A DNA stretch of 64,000 nt from Planktothrix serta PCC 8927 (GCF_900010725.2 NZ_LR734883.1:109208-173207); one strand, 5' to 3'; counted from the stretch's first letter, positions 27,941 to 37,920 are shown. The notes: generated by a model from the letters alone, not told the origin. Numbers and translations: made by a program.

Positions 27941-29590
27941 CTATGCTAAACAAGCCGCTAAATCTTCATCGGGGGTAGAAATAGCTTTCAGATGATAGGT
28001 GTCCGAAAGTAATTGGAACACATTCGGAGAAATAAAAGCGGGTAATGTCGGGCCTAAACGAATGTCTTGAATACCCAAATATAACAGAGTTAATAACACC
28101 GCCACGGCTTTTTGTTCATACCATGACAAAATCATGGATAGGGGTAATTCATTCACGCCAATATCAAAGGCTTTGGCTAATCCTAAAGCAATTTGGATGG
28201 CAGAATAGGCATCATTACATTGTCCCACATCCATCAACCGAGGAATGTTACCAATCGCACCTAATTCTTGATCAAAAAAGCGGAATTTTCCGCAACCTAA
28301 TGTCAGGACAACACAATCTTGTGGGACTTTTTCCACAAATTCTGTATAGTAACTCCGTCCCGGTTTGGCCCCATCACAACCTCCGACTAAAAAGAAGTGA
28401 CGAATTTTGCCTGCTTTCACCGCTTCAATGACGTGATCAGCTACACTTAAAACCGCATTATGAGCAAACCCGGTTTTGACTTCCCGGGGGGTTTCATCAT
28501 CTAAAAAGCCGGGGAGTTCTAGCGCTTGTTGAATCACCGGAGTATAATCAGGAATACCATCTCCATTTGAGGGTAAATAGCCTAACCCCGGATAGCCCAC
28601 AGGTCCAACGGTAAACAGTTTTTGATCATAAGTTTCATGGGGGGGCATTAAACAATTTGTTGTCACGATAATAGCCCCTGGAAACTTCGCAAAATCTTTG
28701 GTTTGATTCTGCCATGCTGTGCCATAATGTCCGAATAAATGGGGATATTTTTGTTTTAAAATCGGATATCCATGAGCAGGTAATAATTCCCCATGAGTAT
28801 AAACTGTAATCCCCGTATCTACGGTTTGTTGTAACAGAGCTTCTAACTGTTTAATATCATGTCCAGAGACTAAAATCGCCTTACCTTGACGATGATTTAA
28901 GGGAACAGTTGTTGGAATTGGCTGTCCATAATGTCCGGTATGTCCGGCATCTAATAATTCCATCGCCCGTAGGTTCATTTCTCCGAGTTTCAAGGCTAAA
29001 CCAACCCAGGCATTTAAGTCTAAATCCTGCCGATCTAAAGCCACTAAGGCTTCATAAATGAACTGATAAATCTTTTCATCCTCTTGACCCAGTTCGTAGG
29101 CGTGGAAGGTGTAAGAGGCTAATCCTTTAATGCCATAAATTGTGGTTAATTGCAAGGAATAAATATCAATATTCCCATTGGCTTTTTGAATTAAATCTAA
29201 GGCAAACTGTTGTCCCTGTTCCGATAAATTTTCCTCAAAATCTGGCTGATAATTACAAATTTCTGGCCAGGAAATTGGGGTTGGACTGTGATTTTCAACG
29301 GCTTGTTTTAAGGTTTCTCGCAGTTGTAATACCTGTTGAACCGACTCCGTAAACCGCTTGGTACTAAAGTTAACATTCGTCATCGTAGAAAACATCGATT
29401 CACAGGTAAAGCGATCAATTTCTCGATTTGGAATTCCTAACTCATAAGCTTTTAAAGCAATGGGAGCCAGACTGCGTAAGCAATATACTAATAAATCCTG
29501 TATGGCATTAACTTCAGGACTTTTACCACAGGCACCCCATTGATGACAGCCATTTCCACTGGCAGTTTGTTCACATTGTTCGCAAAACAT
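27941..29590 (-). CDS. hcp: hybrid cluster protein (hydroxylamine/NO reductase), class I
   Basis: Hcp holds a hybrid Fe-S-O cluster. In other bacteria it reduces hydroxylamine and, at physiological levels, nitric oxide, often under anoxia. The 549 residues begin MFCEQCEQTASGNGC, with the Cx2Cx8Cx5C pattern (C3, C6, C15, C21) of a [4Fe-4S] site, which is the class I form. Hybrid-cluster ligands are in GHDIKQLEALL, TTNCLMPP, VGGCDGAKPGRSYY and LGCGKFRFF. No hcr reductase gene is adjacent, so electrons would come from ferredoxin, NifJ or the Hox diaphorase. It sits between hoxF and hoxU. Confidence 0.96.
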   Translation of the reverse strand: MFCEQCEQTASGNGCHQWGACGKSPEVNAIQDLLVYCLRSLAPIALKAYELGIPNREIDRFTCESMFSTMTNVNFSTKRFTESVQQVLQLRETLKQAVENHSPTPISWPEICNYQPDFEENLSEQGQQFALDLIQKANGNIDIYSLQLTTIYGIKGLASYTFHAYELGQEDEKIYQFIYEALVALDRQDLDLNAWVGLALKLGEMNLRAMELLDAGHTGHYGQPIPTTVPLNHRQGKAILVSGHDIKQLEALLQQTVDTGITVYTHGELLPAHGYPILKQKYPHLFGHYGTAWQNQTKDFAKFPGAIIVTTNCLMPPHETYDQKLFTVGPVGYPGLGYLPSNGDGIPDYTPVIQQALELPGFLDDETPREVKTGFAHNAVLSVADHVIEAVKAGKIRHFFLVGGCDGAKPGRSYYTEFVEKVPQDCVVLTLGCGKFRFFDQELGAIGNIPRLMDVGQCNDAYSAIQIALGLAKAFDIGVNELPLSMILSWYEQKAVAVLLTLLYLGIQDIRLGPTLPAFISPNVFQLLSDTYHLKAISTPDEDLAACLA

Positions 29591-29701
29591 TTTTTATGAT
29601 CCTTAGTTGAAAGTATTGGATACAATGGGTGGATTTTGAGCTTTGTTAACCCCAATATCGTCACCCATTGCAGATAGAAACCGCCTTATCTTCACCGGAG
29701 G

Positions 29702-31318
29702 TTAAGACCCCGAAACCCGTCCGCTTTCTGCGGGTTGCAATAATGCCTCATATTCCTCGGGGAAATAACGCAAGGTACTCAAGACCGGGTTAGGGGCCGT
29801 TTGTCCGAGTCCGCATAAACTGGTGGCTTTGACCATTTCCGACAACAGTTTCATTTTCTCAATATCGGCGGTGGTGGCTTGTTTATTGAGAATTTTGGTT
29901 AACATTTGATACAGTTGAACGGTTCCGGTGCGGCAGGGAATACATTTTCCACAGGTTTCCCCCCGACAGAATTCCATATAGAATTGGGCAACTTGCACCA
30001 TGCTGGTGTTTTCGTCCAGCACCACCATGCCCCCTGACCCCATCATAGATCCTAATATGCCCAAAGATTCGTAATCTACCGGGGTATCTAAATGTTCTGC
30101 CGGAATACAACCGCCCGATGGCCCTCCAGTTTGCACGGCCTTAACTTTCAAGCCGCCCGGAATACCGCCGCCCATGTCCTCGATAATTGTCCGTAAACTA
30201 ATCCCCATGGGGACTTCAATTAAACCAGTATTGCGAATTTTGCCCGTAAGGGAGAAAATTTTAGTCCCCTTGCTTTTTTCTGTCCCAATACCGGAAAACC
30301 AGCCGCTACCTTTTTTAATAATTGGGGCAATATTGGCCAGGGTTTCGACGTTATTAATTAGGGTGGGCTCCCCCCATAACCCGGAAACGGCGGGATAGGG
30401 TGGGCGCGGGCGAGGAGTGCCCCGTCCCCCATCAATAGAGGCAATTAGGGCGGTTTCTTCCCCACAGACAAAGGCTCCCGCCCCTACCCGGATATCGATG
30501 CGAAAATCTATTCCCGACCCAAAGACTTGACTGCCTAAAATTCCCTGACGTTTGGCCTGTTGGATGGCTTTTTGTAGACGGGAGATGGCCAGGGGATATT
30601 CGGCGCGAACATAAATATAACCCTGGGTGGCACCGACAGCATAGCCAGCGATCGCCATTCCTTCTAAGATCCGATGGGGGTCACTTTCCAACACACTCCG
30701 ATCCATAAAGGCGCCTGGATCACCTTCATCGGCGTTACAGATTACATATTTTTGTCCGGGAGGCATTTTAGCAACGGTGGCCCATTTTAATCCGGTAGGA
30801 TATCCGGCACCTCCTCGTCCTCGCAGACCGGATTTTGTAATTTCGGCGATCACCTCCGCCTGACTCATCTCATAAATGGCATGATGCAAGGCTTGATAAC
30901 CACCAACAGCGATGTATTCGCCAATTTTTTCGGGGTCAATTTTGCCACTATTTTCTCGAACAATGAGCAATTGACGACTGAAGAATGGATGATGGCGATC
31001 GCCGAGAACGGGTTTGGCTTCTCCCCCATTCAGGGCTTCAATAATTGACGGGGCTTCTTCGGGGGTAACTTTTTCATATTGCAGTCCGGCGGGTTCGACT
31101 TCTACGATTGGCCCCCGGCCACAAAACCCCATACAACCGACCCCGACCACTTGCACTTGATCCTGTAGTCCGGCTGTTTTCACCGCCGCCTCCATTTGTT
31201 CTTTCACCGCCACCGAATTTGAGGCGACACATCCGGTTGAGGTGCAACAGTGAACCCGGATCGGTTTTTGGGATTTTTCTTCCTTCTCGGCTAGTTCTAA
31301 TAATTCGCTATATTCCAT
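29702..31318 (-). CDS. hoxF: bidirectional hydrogenase diaphorase subunit HoxF (NAD and FMN site)
   Basis: Exchanges electrons with NAD(H) and, according to later work on cyanobacterial Hox, the complex also uses ferredoxin. The 538 residues carry an N-terminal thioredoxin-like [2Fe-2S] domain ([23 protein letters not shown]), the NADH/FMN fold ([38 protein letters not shown]) and the C-terminal [4Fe-4S] site ([16 protein letters not shown] with a later Cys in SLCGLG). The 111-bp gap to hcp holds a 9-bp inverted repeat (CAATGGGTG/CACCCATTG). Full length. Confidence 0.98.
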   Translation of the reverse strand: MEYSELLELAEKEEKSQKPIRVHCCTSTGCVASNSVAVKEQMEAAVKTAGLQDQVQVVGVGCMGFCGRGPIVEVEPAGLQYEKVTPEEAPSIIEALNGGEAKPVLGDRHHPFFSRQLLIVRENSGKIDPEKIGEYIAVGGYQALHHAIYEMSQAEVIAEITKSGLRGRGGAGYPTGLKWATVAKMPPGQKYVICNADEGDPGAFMDRSVLESDPHRILEGMAIAGYAVGATQGYIYVRAEYPLAISRLQKAIQQAKRQGILGSQVFGSGIDFRIDIRVGAGAFVCGEETALIASIDGGRGTPRPRPPYPAVSGLWGEPTLINNVETLANIAPIIKKGSGWFSGIGTEKSKGTKIFSLTGKIRNTGLIEVPMGISLRTIIEDMGGGIPGGLKVKAVQTGGPSGGCIPAEHLDTPVDYESLGILGSMMGSGGMVVLDENTSMVQVAQFYMEFCRGETCGKCIPCRTGTVQLYQMLTKILNKQATTADIEKMKLLSEMVKATSLCGLGQTAPNPVLSTLRYFPEEYEALLQPAESGRVSGS

Positions 31319-31340
31319 AATTTTTGTTTTCCTCTATATC

Positions 31341-31465
31341 GTAGGGGCGGGGTCTTCCCGCCCTCAAAGGGTTTGAAGGTTTAGGGTTTGGAGGTTTAGG
31401 GTTTGGAGGTTTAGGGTTTGAAGGTTTAGGGTTTGGAGCTTTGGGCGGGGAGACCCCGCCCCTAC
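31341..31465. repeat. GTAGGGGCGGGG palindrome with a 15-bp minisatellite core, between hoxF and hoxE
   Basis: The ends are inverted repeats, GTAGGGGCGGGGTCTTCCCG and CGGGGAGACCCCGCCCCTAC. Between them at least four 15-bp units, G(G/A)AGGTTTAGGGTTT, run from 31375 to 31434. The design copies that of 22157-22288 although the sequence is unrelated: hairpin ends with an expanded tandem core. Confidence 0.92.
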
Positions 31466-31513
31466 GGTTGTTATTTTTTGAGGTAGAACCCAGAAACCCA
31501 CAGCCGACACCCC

Positions 31514-32035
31514 CTATTCCCATTCAGCGATGCGATCGCAAGCCATTTCTGGCGAAAGTTGTGGGGCGACTTTGCCATCAAAAACAACGGCCGGGGCAAT
31601 ACCACAGGCTCCAATACAACGGGCGGTCATAATCGAAATTTGACCATCGGCGGTGGTCTCTCCGGCTTTAATTCCGGTTTTGGCTTCTAAGGCCGTTAAC
31701 ACATCGCCACCACCTTTGACGTAACAAGCGGTTCCCAAACAGACCACACAGGTATGGGCGCCATTGGGTTTGAGGGAAAATAAATGATAGAAGGTGGCGA
31801 CCCCATAGACATAACTGAGGGGAAGTTTCAAATGGCGGGCGACATAGATTAAAACCTCTTCTTCCAGAAACCCAAAGGATTCTTGAGCTTTGTGTAGCAC
31901 TTCAATTAAAGCGTCTTGACGATATTGGTTACGCTTCATCGTCATATCGAGGACTTTAAACCGTTTATCGCCCCCTTTTGTGGCTTCAGCCTTGGGCTTA
32001 TCGGGTTTGGCAGCAGTTACCGTAGAAGATTGCAT
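31514..32035 (-). CDS. hoxE: bidirectional hydrogenase diaphorase subunit HoxE
   Basis: NuoE-like [2Fe-2S] subunit that completes the diaphorase. The 173 residues have a Lys/Ala-rich start, a helical stretch (YRQDALIEVLHKAQESFGFL) and the cluster cysteines CLGTACYVKG and ARCIGACGIAPAVV (C-x4-C and C-x3-C). It is the first gene of the minus-strand run and faces hypC across a shared 398-bp regulatory gap. Confidence 0.97.
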   Translation of the reverse strand: MQSSTVTAAKPDKPKAEATKGGDKRFKVLDMTMKRNQYRQDALIEVLHKAQESFGFLEEEVLIYVARHLKLPLSYVYGVATFYHLFSLKPNGAHTCVVCLGTACYVKGGGDVLTALEAKTGIKAGETTADGQISIMTARCIGACGIAPAVVFDGKVAPQLSPEMACDRIAEWE

Positions 32036-32433
32036 AGTTTAGTTCTCTACTAATGATGTGGATTGTTGCTGGTTTCTAATGAAGGATACCTTGAGAAAAG
32101 TTGGCTTGAGTTGAGCAAAATGATCACAAATTGAATACTATTTGTGGACTTAGGGATTGTAGACTTTGTTGAGCGTTGTATAAACAACTCCGTTGTTGTT
32201 TATCTTGACAATTCTCTATTGAGCTCCTACTTCTCTTCTAAATTGTAAGTCTACTTCTAACTTCTGGAAAAAAGTCTTAAAATAAAAAAAAGAATTAATC
32301 AACCTGGGTTAATCAGGGATCGGGGCATTGATCGGACGGAAATAGTGGGACAATCCCAGGCTGAACAAAGGGTCTGGATTAACGATCAATCTCTCATCCT
32401 GCCTTCAAAAAACGTAACATTTTAGGTAAAGCA
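32036..32433. promoter_or_regulatory. divergent hoxE/hypC control region
   Basis: This 398-bp AT-rich gap must hold promoters for both directions. An inverted motif GTTGTATAAACAAC lies at 32175-32188, and its right part AAACAAC pairs again with GTTGTTT at 32195-32201. LexA and AbrB-like proteins regulate hox in Synechocystis, but I see no clear site for either, nor a GTA-N8-TAC NtcA site. The exact start sites cannot be set by eye. Confidence 0.6.
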
Positions 32434-32667
32434 ATGTGTTTAGCGATTCCAGGTAAATTACTGAGTATTTCCGGTGAGGAACCCTTAGAAAAAATCGGCA
32501 AAGTCAGCTTCGGTGGGATGGTCAAGGAAGTCAACTTGGCTTATGTTCCAGAGGTTCAGGTGGGTGACTATGTAATTGTTCATGTTGGTTTTGCCCTGAG
32601 TATTGTTGATGAACAAGCCGCACAACAAACCTTAACAGACTTACAACAAATGGTGACAATAAGTTAA
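32434..32667 (+). CDS. hypC: hydrogenase assembly chaperone HypC
   Basis: Small chaperone (77 residues) that carries the Fe(CN)2CO unit with HypD and binds immature HoxH. The N-terminal MCLAIPGKLL with the essential Cys2 is diagnostic, as is the VGDYVIVHVGFALSIVDE core. It is separated from its partner hypD by nifJ and the dihydroorotate-dehydrogenase-like gene. Confidence 0.97.
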   Translation: MCLAIPGKLLSISGEEPLEKIGKVSFGGMVKEVNLAYVPEVQVGDYVIVHVGFALSIVDEQAAQQTLTDLQQMVTIS

Positions 32668-33052
32668 AATAGATTAAGGAGCGATCCAATTTCTCCGATT
32701 TTTATTAGATGATCTAAAGTAGGAACGATAGCACGTTAGTGCAAGCACGAGGGAGGATAGACCTCAACAATCCTTAAGCGAAATTTAAGGAAGTTTTAAT
32801 CTCAATAGGCATTTGACTCTGGTAAATTCCAAATTAAACAAAAACTGGGGTAACAAGAGAAAGCTGAAGTAATTCTGAAGAAAATTTTTGTCCGTTTAAC
32901 TACAGAATTACCCAGATTGGAAATCCAAAGTAAACATCAGAAGAATCAATTCAGGCAAAGGAATTGCCCAAATAATTCTGTATTCAGGCGGACGATGCCA
33001 CAAGGCGGCACTGCCATCGCATCAAAGTTTTATTGCTAGAGGAATTTGAGGA
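32668..33052. other. leader region of nifJ
   Basis: No gene is visible in 385 bp. Small inverted pairs occur (GCACGTTAGTGC near 32732, GGCAAAGGAATTGCC at 32955-32969). A GAGG lies just before the ATG. The region is long enough for an independent nifJ promoter. Confidence 0.55.
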
Positions 33053-36000
33053 ATGAACACAAAAAATTACGCAACTTTAGATGGTAACGAAGCCGTTGCC
33101 CGTATTGCTTATCGCTTGAGTGAAGTAATTGCCATTTATCCGATCACTCCTTCATCGCCGATGGGAGAATGGGCCGATGCTTGGGCTTCCGTTGGCGATA
33201 AAAACCTCTGGGGTACGGTTCCGGCCGTCGTCGAAATGCAAAGCGAAGGCGGTGCAGCCGGGGCTGTACATGGAGCCTTACAAGCGGGTTCCTTGACGAC
33301 TACCTTCACGGCCTCCCAAGGGTTGATGTTAATGCTCCCCAACCTCTACAAAATCGCGGGAGAGTTAACCTCTGCGGTGATCCAAGTGGCCGCCCGTTCC
33401 TTAGCCGCCCAAGGGTTATCGATTTTCGGGGATCACAGTGATGTAATGGCCGCCAGAGCCACCGGGTTCGCCTTATTGTGTTCTGCCTCGGTGCAAGAAG
33501 CCCAGGATCTGGCCTTAATTGCCCAAGTTGCCACCCTGGAGTCACGGGTTCCCTTTATTCACTTCTTTGACGGATTTCGCACCTCCCATGAAGTTCAAAA
33601 AATTGAACTGTTAGAGGATAGTGATCTCCGAGAAATGATCGATGATAAATATGTTTATGAACATCGTAACCGCGCCTTAACTCCTGACCGTCCTGTCCTG
33701 CGAGGAACGGCCCAAAACCCCGATGTTTATTTCCAAGGCCGAGAAACCGTTAACCCGTTTTATGACAAAACCCCCGAAATTGTTCAACGGGCAATGGATA
33801 AATTGGGGCAACTGACGGGACGCTATTATAAACTGTTTGAATATCACGGCGCACCCGATGCCGAAAAAGTGATGATTCTGATGGGATCAGGTTGTGAAAC
33901 CGTCCATGAAACCGTTGATTATTTGAACGCCCAAGGGGAAAAATTAGGGGTGTTAAAAGTTCGGTTATATCGTCCTTGGACTGGGGATCAATTAATTGCG
34001 GAACTGCCGGAAACCGTAAAATCAATTACCGTTTTAGATCGAACCAAAGAACCCGGTTCTAGTGGTGAACCCCTCTATTTAGATGTGGTAACGGCCGTTC
34101 AAGAAGTAATGTTAGGAGATAACGACGATCTCAAAGCTAAGATTAAAAACCTCAAATCTTTAGTAGGAGGTCGTTATGGGTTATCTTCTAAAGAATTTAC
34201 TCCGGCAATGGTCAAGGGTGTTTTTGAGAATTCAGCCCAAACTAAACCCAAAAATCACTTTACAATTGGGATCAATGATGATGTTAGCCACACCTCTTTA
34301 GACTACGATCCCGACTTTTCTACCGAACCCGATAACGTGGTGCGGGCGATGTTCTATGGCTTGGGGGCTGATGGCACCGTTGGCGCCAATAAAAACTCGA
34401 TCAAAATTATTGGGGAAGAAACCGATAATTACGCTCAAGGCTATTTTGTTTACGACTCTAAAAAATCCGGGGCTGTTACCATCTCTCACCTGCGTTTTGG
34501 CCCGCAACCGATCCGGTCGATCTATTTAATTAGTCAAGCGAATTTTATCGGTTGCCATCAATGGACATTTATCGAAAAATTAGACGTTCTCAACTGTGCA
34601 ACCGAAGGGACAACTTTCTTGTTAAATAGTCCCTACGGCCCCGATGAAGTTTGGGAATATCTGCCTTTAGAAATTCAAGAAGACATTGTTAGAAAAAATC
34701 TGAAATTCTATGTTATTGATGCCAACAAAGTCGCCCGTGAGTCGGGGATGGGCAACCGCATCAATACCATTATGCAGGTGTGTTTCTTTGCCTTAGCCAA
34801 AGTATTGCCACGGGAAGAAGCGATCGCTCAAATTAAAAAAGCGATCGAAAAAACATACGGCAAGAAAGGGGCAGAAATTGTGCGGTTAAACTTAAAGGCC
34901 GTTGACGATACCCTAGAACACCTTTACGAAGTCAAGACCCGCGATGTCACGTCTCTACAACGGCGGGCTTTACCCGTTCCTCTGGCAGCCCCTACCTTTG
35001 TTAAAGAAGTTGAAGGCATGATGATGGCGGGACTGGGGGATGAACTGCCCGTTAGTAAACTCCCCTGTGATGGTACTTATCCCACAGGAACCTCCAAATG
35101 GGAAAAACGCAACGTTGCCCAAGATATCCCCGTTTGGGATGCGGATGTCTGTGTTCAATGTGGCAAATGTATTATGGTTTGTCCCCATGCCACAATTCGG
35201 GGTAAAGCCTACGATGAGGCTGCCTTAGAAAATGCCCCCGCCAGCTTTAAGTTTACCAACGTCAAAGATAAAGCCTTTGGCGGTGAAAAATTCACCATCC
35301 AAGTCGCCCCCGAAGACTGTACGGGATGCGGGGTTTGTGTGGATGTTTGTCCGGCCAAGAACAAGTCCATGCCTTCCAAAAAAGCGATCAACATGGAACC
35401 TCAGTTACCGCTCCGGGAACAAGAAGCGGCCAATTGGGATTTCTTCTTGGGTATTCCCAACCCCGATCGGTTAAAATTACGGCCAGACCTAATTCGTCAA
35501 CAACAATGGCAAGAACCTTTATTTGAGTTCTCAGGAGCCTGTGGCGGTTGTGGTGAAACCCCTTATGTCAAGTTAGTGACGCAGTTATTTGGCGATCGCA
35601 TGATCGTGGCCAACGCCACCGGATGTTCCTCCATTTATGGCGGGAACTTACCCACAACTCCCTGGACAAAAAACGCCGAAGGACGTGGCCCCGCTTGGTC
35701 AAATAGCTTATTTGAAGATAACGCCGAATTTGGCTTAGGCTTCCGTATGTCCATCGACAAACATAGCGGGTTTGCCCTGGAACTGTTACAAAAATTGGGC
35801 GGTGATGTCGGGGATAATTTAGTGAGCCAAATTGTCAATAATTCTCAAAAATCAGAAGCCGATATTTGGGAACAACGGCAACTGGTGGTCGAACTCAAAC
35901 AAAAACTCCAAGGGACGAACTCCCCAGATAGCCAACAATTACTGAGTTTGGCTGATTATTTAGTCAAAAAATCCGTTTGGATTATTGGGGGAGATGGTTG

Positions 36001-36709
36001 GGCTTATGATATTGGCTATGGTGGCTTAGATCATGTCATCGCCAGTGGCCGTAACGTCAATATTTTAGTCTTGGATACCGAAGTTTATTCCAACACCGGG
36101 GGACAGTCCTCGAAAGCCACCCCACGCGGCGCCGTTGCTAAATTTGCGGCGGGGGGTAAACCTTCACCTAAGAAAGACCTAGGGTTAATTGCCATGACCT
36201 ACGGTAACGTTTATGTGGCGAGTGTGGCCATGGGCGCACGGGATGAACACACTCTGAAGGCGTTCTTAGAAGCGGAAGCTTACGACGGGCCATCGTTGAT
36301 TATTGCCTATTCTCACTGTATTGCTCATGGGATTAACATGACAACGGCCATGACCCATCAAAAAGAATTGGTTGAAAGTGGTCGTTGGTTGCTGTATCGG
36401 TATAACCCCGACTTGAAAGAAGAAGGCAAAAATCCGTTAATTTTGGATTCTAAATCACCGAAGAAAACCATTGAAGCTTCTATGTATTCAGAGAACCGTT
36501 TCAAAATGCTCACCAAGAGTAAACCTGCTGACGCCAAACGGTTGTTAAAAGAAGCCCAAAAAGATGTCAGTACCCGTTGGAAAATGTATGAATACATGGC
36601 CGCTCGTCCGTTAGAAACTAAGGAGCATAACGGACATTCTAACGGTCATTCAGAAGCGAAACCGACCCCTCCATCGGAAGCAAAACCCTCAGAAACAACA
36701 CCTGTCTAA
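33053..36709 (+). CDS. nifJ: pyruvate:ferredoxin (flavodoxin) oxidoreductase
   Basis: Converts pyruvate and CoA to acetyl-CoA and CO2, reducing ferredoxin. The single 1218-residue chain has all domains: an N-terminal pyrimidine-binding domain (AIYPITPSSPMGEWADAWA), two ferredoxin-type [4Fe-4S] motifs (CVQCGKCIMVCP and CTGCGVCVDVCP), a third cluster region with SGACGGCGETP, and the TPP motif GGDGWAYDIGYGGLDHV with YSNTGGQSSKATPRG. The last 25 residues are a low-complexity His/Asn/Pro tail (HNGHSNGHSEAKP) beyond the usual end. No nif structural genes are present, so a fermentative or mixotrophic role is more likely here than nitrogen fixation. Confidence 0.97.
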   Translation: MNTKNYATLDGNEAVARIAYRLSEVIAIYPITPSSPMGEWADAWASVGDKNLWGTVPAVVEMQSEGGAAGAVHGALQAGSLTTTFTASQGLMLMLPNLYKIAGELTSAVIQVAARSLAAQGLSIFGDHSDVMAARATGFALLCSASVQEAQDLALIAQVATLESRVPFIHFFDGFRTSHEVQKIELLEDSDLREMIDDKYVYEHRNRALTPDRPVLRGTAQNPDVYFQGRETVNPFYDKTPEIVQRAMDKLGQLTGRYYKLFEYHGAPDAEKVMILMGSGCETVHETVDYLNAQGEKLGVLKVRLYRPWTGDQLIAELPETVKSITVLDRTKEPGSSGEPLYLDVVTAVQEVMLGDNDDLKAKIKNLKSLVGGRYGLSSKEFTPAMVKGVFENSAQTKPKNHFTIGINDDVSHTSLDYDPDFSTEPDNVVRAMFYGLGADGTVGANKNSIKIIGEETDNYAQGYFVYDSKKSGAVTISHLRFGPQPIRSIYLISQANFIGCHQWTFIEKLDVLNCATEGTTFLLNSPYGPDEVWEYLPLEIQEDIVRKNLKFYVIDANKVARESGMGNRINTIMQVCFFALAKVLPREEAIAQIKKAIEKTYGKKGAEIVRLNLKAVDDTLEHLYEVKTRDVTSLQRRALPVPLAAPTFVKEVEGMMMAGLGDELPVSKLPCDGTYPTGTSKWEKRNVAQDIPVWDADVCVQCGKCIMVCPHATIRGKAYDEAALENAPASFKFTNVKDKAFGGEKFTIQVAPEDCTGCGVCVDVCPAKNKSMPSKKAINMEPQLPLREQEAANWDFFLGIPNPDRLKLRPDLIRQQQWQEPLFEFSGACGGCGETPYVKLVTQLFGDRMIVANATGCSSIYGGNLPTTPWTKNAEGRGPAWSNSLFEDNAEFGLGFRMSIDKHSGFALELLQKLGGDVGDNLVSQIVNNSQKSEADIWEQRQLVVELKQKLQGTNSPDSQQLLSLADYLVKKSVWIIGGDGWAYDIGYGGLDHVIASGRNVNILVLDTEVYSNTGGQSSKATPRGAVAKFAAGGKPSPKKDLGLIAMTYGNVYVASVAMGARDEHTLKAFLEAEAYDGPSLIIAYSHCIAHGINMTTAMTHQKELVESGRWLLYRYNPDLKEEGKNPLILDSKSPKKTIEASMYSENRFKMLTKSKPADAKRLLKEAQKDVSTRWKMYEYMAARPLETKEHNGHSNGHSEAKPTPPSEAKPSETTPV

Positions 36710-36735
36710 ACCTTTTTCAACTTCCCCCCTGTTAG

Positions 36736-36846
36736 ATCCCCCCTAGCCCCCCTTAAAAAGGGGGGAACCGGATGTTTAAAGTCTTCCTTTTTCAGGAGAA
36801 AGCTAGATCTTAAAAGTCCCCCTTTTTAAGGGGGATTTAGGGGGAT
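36736..36846. repeat. GATCCCCCCTAGCCCCCC palindromic element downstream of nifJ
   Basis: It begins GATCCCCCCTAGCCCCCC and ends AAGGGGGATTTAGGGGGATC, the same unit as in 27746-27885. The CCCCTTAAAAAGGGG core forms a hairpin just after nifJ and may end or stabilise its transcript. Confidence 0.9.
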
Positions 36847-36898
36847 CTTCTCCTACAAAAATCAATAATGAATCACTCACAAACCGAGGATTAAAACA

Positions 36899-37909
36899 AT
36901 GGATTTAACGACTACTTATCTCGGCTTAAATTTACGGACTCCGATAGTTCCTTCTGCGGCTGCACCCCTTTCTGAAGATATTGATAATGTTAAACGATTA
37001 GAAGATGCTGGGGCTGCTGCGATTGTTTTACATTCCTTATTTGAAGAACAATTACTGCGAGAAAAATTTGAACTGCACCATCATTTAGAATACGGAACAA
37101 ATAGCTTTGCAGAAGCCTTAAGTTATTTTCCTGAACCCGATGAATTTCACGTTGGCCCAGAATTGTATTTAAACCATATTCGTCAGGCTAAAGAATCTAC
37201 CCATATCCCCATTATTGCGAGTTTAAATGGCTTTTCTTCTGGGGGTTGGGTGGAATATGCTCAACTGATGCAACAAGCGGGAGCAGATGCGATTGAATTA
37301 AACATCTATTATGTTCCGACGGACTTTAATTTAACCGGAGAACAAATCGAACAAAACTATCTGAATACCCTCAGAGAAGTTAAAGCGGAAGTCACCATTC
37401 CTGTCGCCTTAAAAGTGAGTCCTTATTTCAGTAATATGGCAAATATGGCGAAACAATTTGCTGATGCTGGGGCTGATGGTTTAGTCTTATTTAATCGCTT
37501 CCTACAACCTGATATTAACCCCGAAGAATTAATCGTTGAACCCGGCTCGGTTTTAAGTAATCCCAATGACCTGCGTTTACCGATGCGTTGGATTGCTATT
37601 TTATATGGTCGAATTAATACCGATTTAGCCTGTACCAGTGGGGTTCAACGGGGTCATGATGCAATTAAAGTGTTAATGGCTGGAGCAAAAATTACTCAAG
37701 TGTGTTCGACTTTATTACGGCATGGTTTTAATTATATCAAAGTCATGGAAGACGAAATGAAACACTGGATGGAAGAACACGAATATGAGTCTATTAAACA
37801 AATGCAGGGTTCTATGTCGCAACTCCATTGTGAGGATGAATCTGCCTACGAACGCGCTCAATACATGAAGTCAATTACATCCTATCAACCCGATCATAGT
37901 TTAGTTTAG
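36899..37909 (+). CDS. dihydroorotate dehydrogenase-like flavoprotein
   Basis: TIM-barrel FMN enzyme related to PyrD class 1 (336 residues). It starts MDLTTTYLGLNLRTPIVPSA and shows IPIIASLNGFSSGGWVEYA, ADAIELNIYY and VALKVSPYFSNM, then the phosphate-binding end DLACTSGVQRGHDAIKVLMAG. The catalytic Cys or Ser expected at the NIYYVPT position of PyrD is not evident, so pyrimidine synthesis is doubtful. From memory this gene follows nifJ in several cyanobacteria, which suggests a link with low-potential electron transfer. Confidence 0.87.
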   Translation: MDLTTTYLGLNLRTPIVPSAAAPLSEDIDNVKRLEDAGAAAIVLHSLFEEQLLREKFELHHHLEYGTNSFAEALSYFPEPDEFHVGPELYLNHIRQAKESTHIPIIASLNGFSSGGWVEYAQLMQQAGADAIELNIYYVPTDFNLTGEQIEQNYLNTLREVKAEVTIPVALKVSPYFSNMANMAKQFADAGADGLVLFNRFLQPDINPEELIVEPGSVLSNPNDLRLPMRWIAILYGRINTDLACTSGVQRGHDAIKVLMAGAKITQVCSTLLRHGFNYIKVMEDEMKHWMEEHEYESIKQMQGSMSQLHCEDESAYERAQYMKSITSYQPDHSLV

Positions 37910-37920
37910 ATCCCCTTATT

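Noticed and set aside
31308-31523. Proline-rich small protein (PNPKPSNPKPP type)
   Set aside because: The proline periodicity is simply the 15-bp minisatellite between hoxF and hoxE read as protein.
33053-36709. Evidence for nitrogen fixation from nifJ
   Set aside because: No nif structural or regulatory genes are in the window, and nifJ is widespread in non-fixing cyanobacteria for fermentation or mixotrophy.
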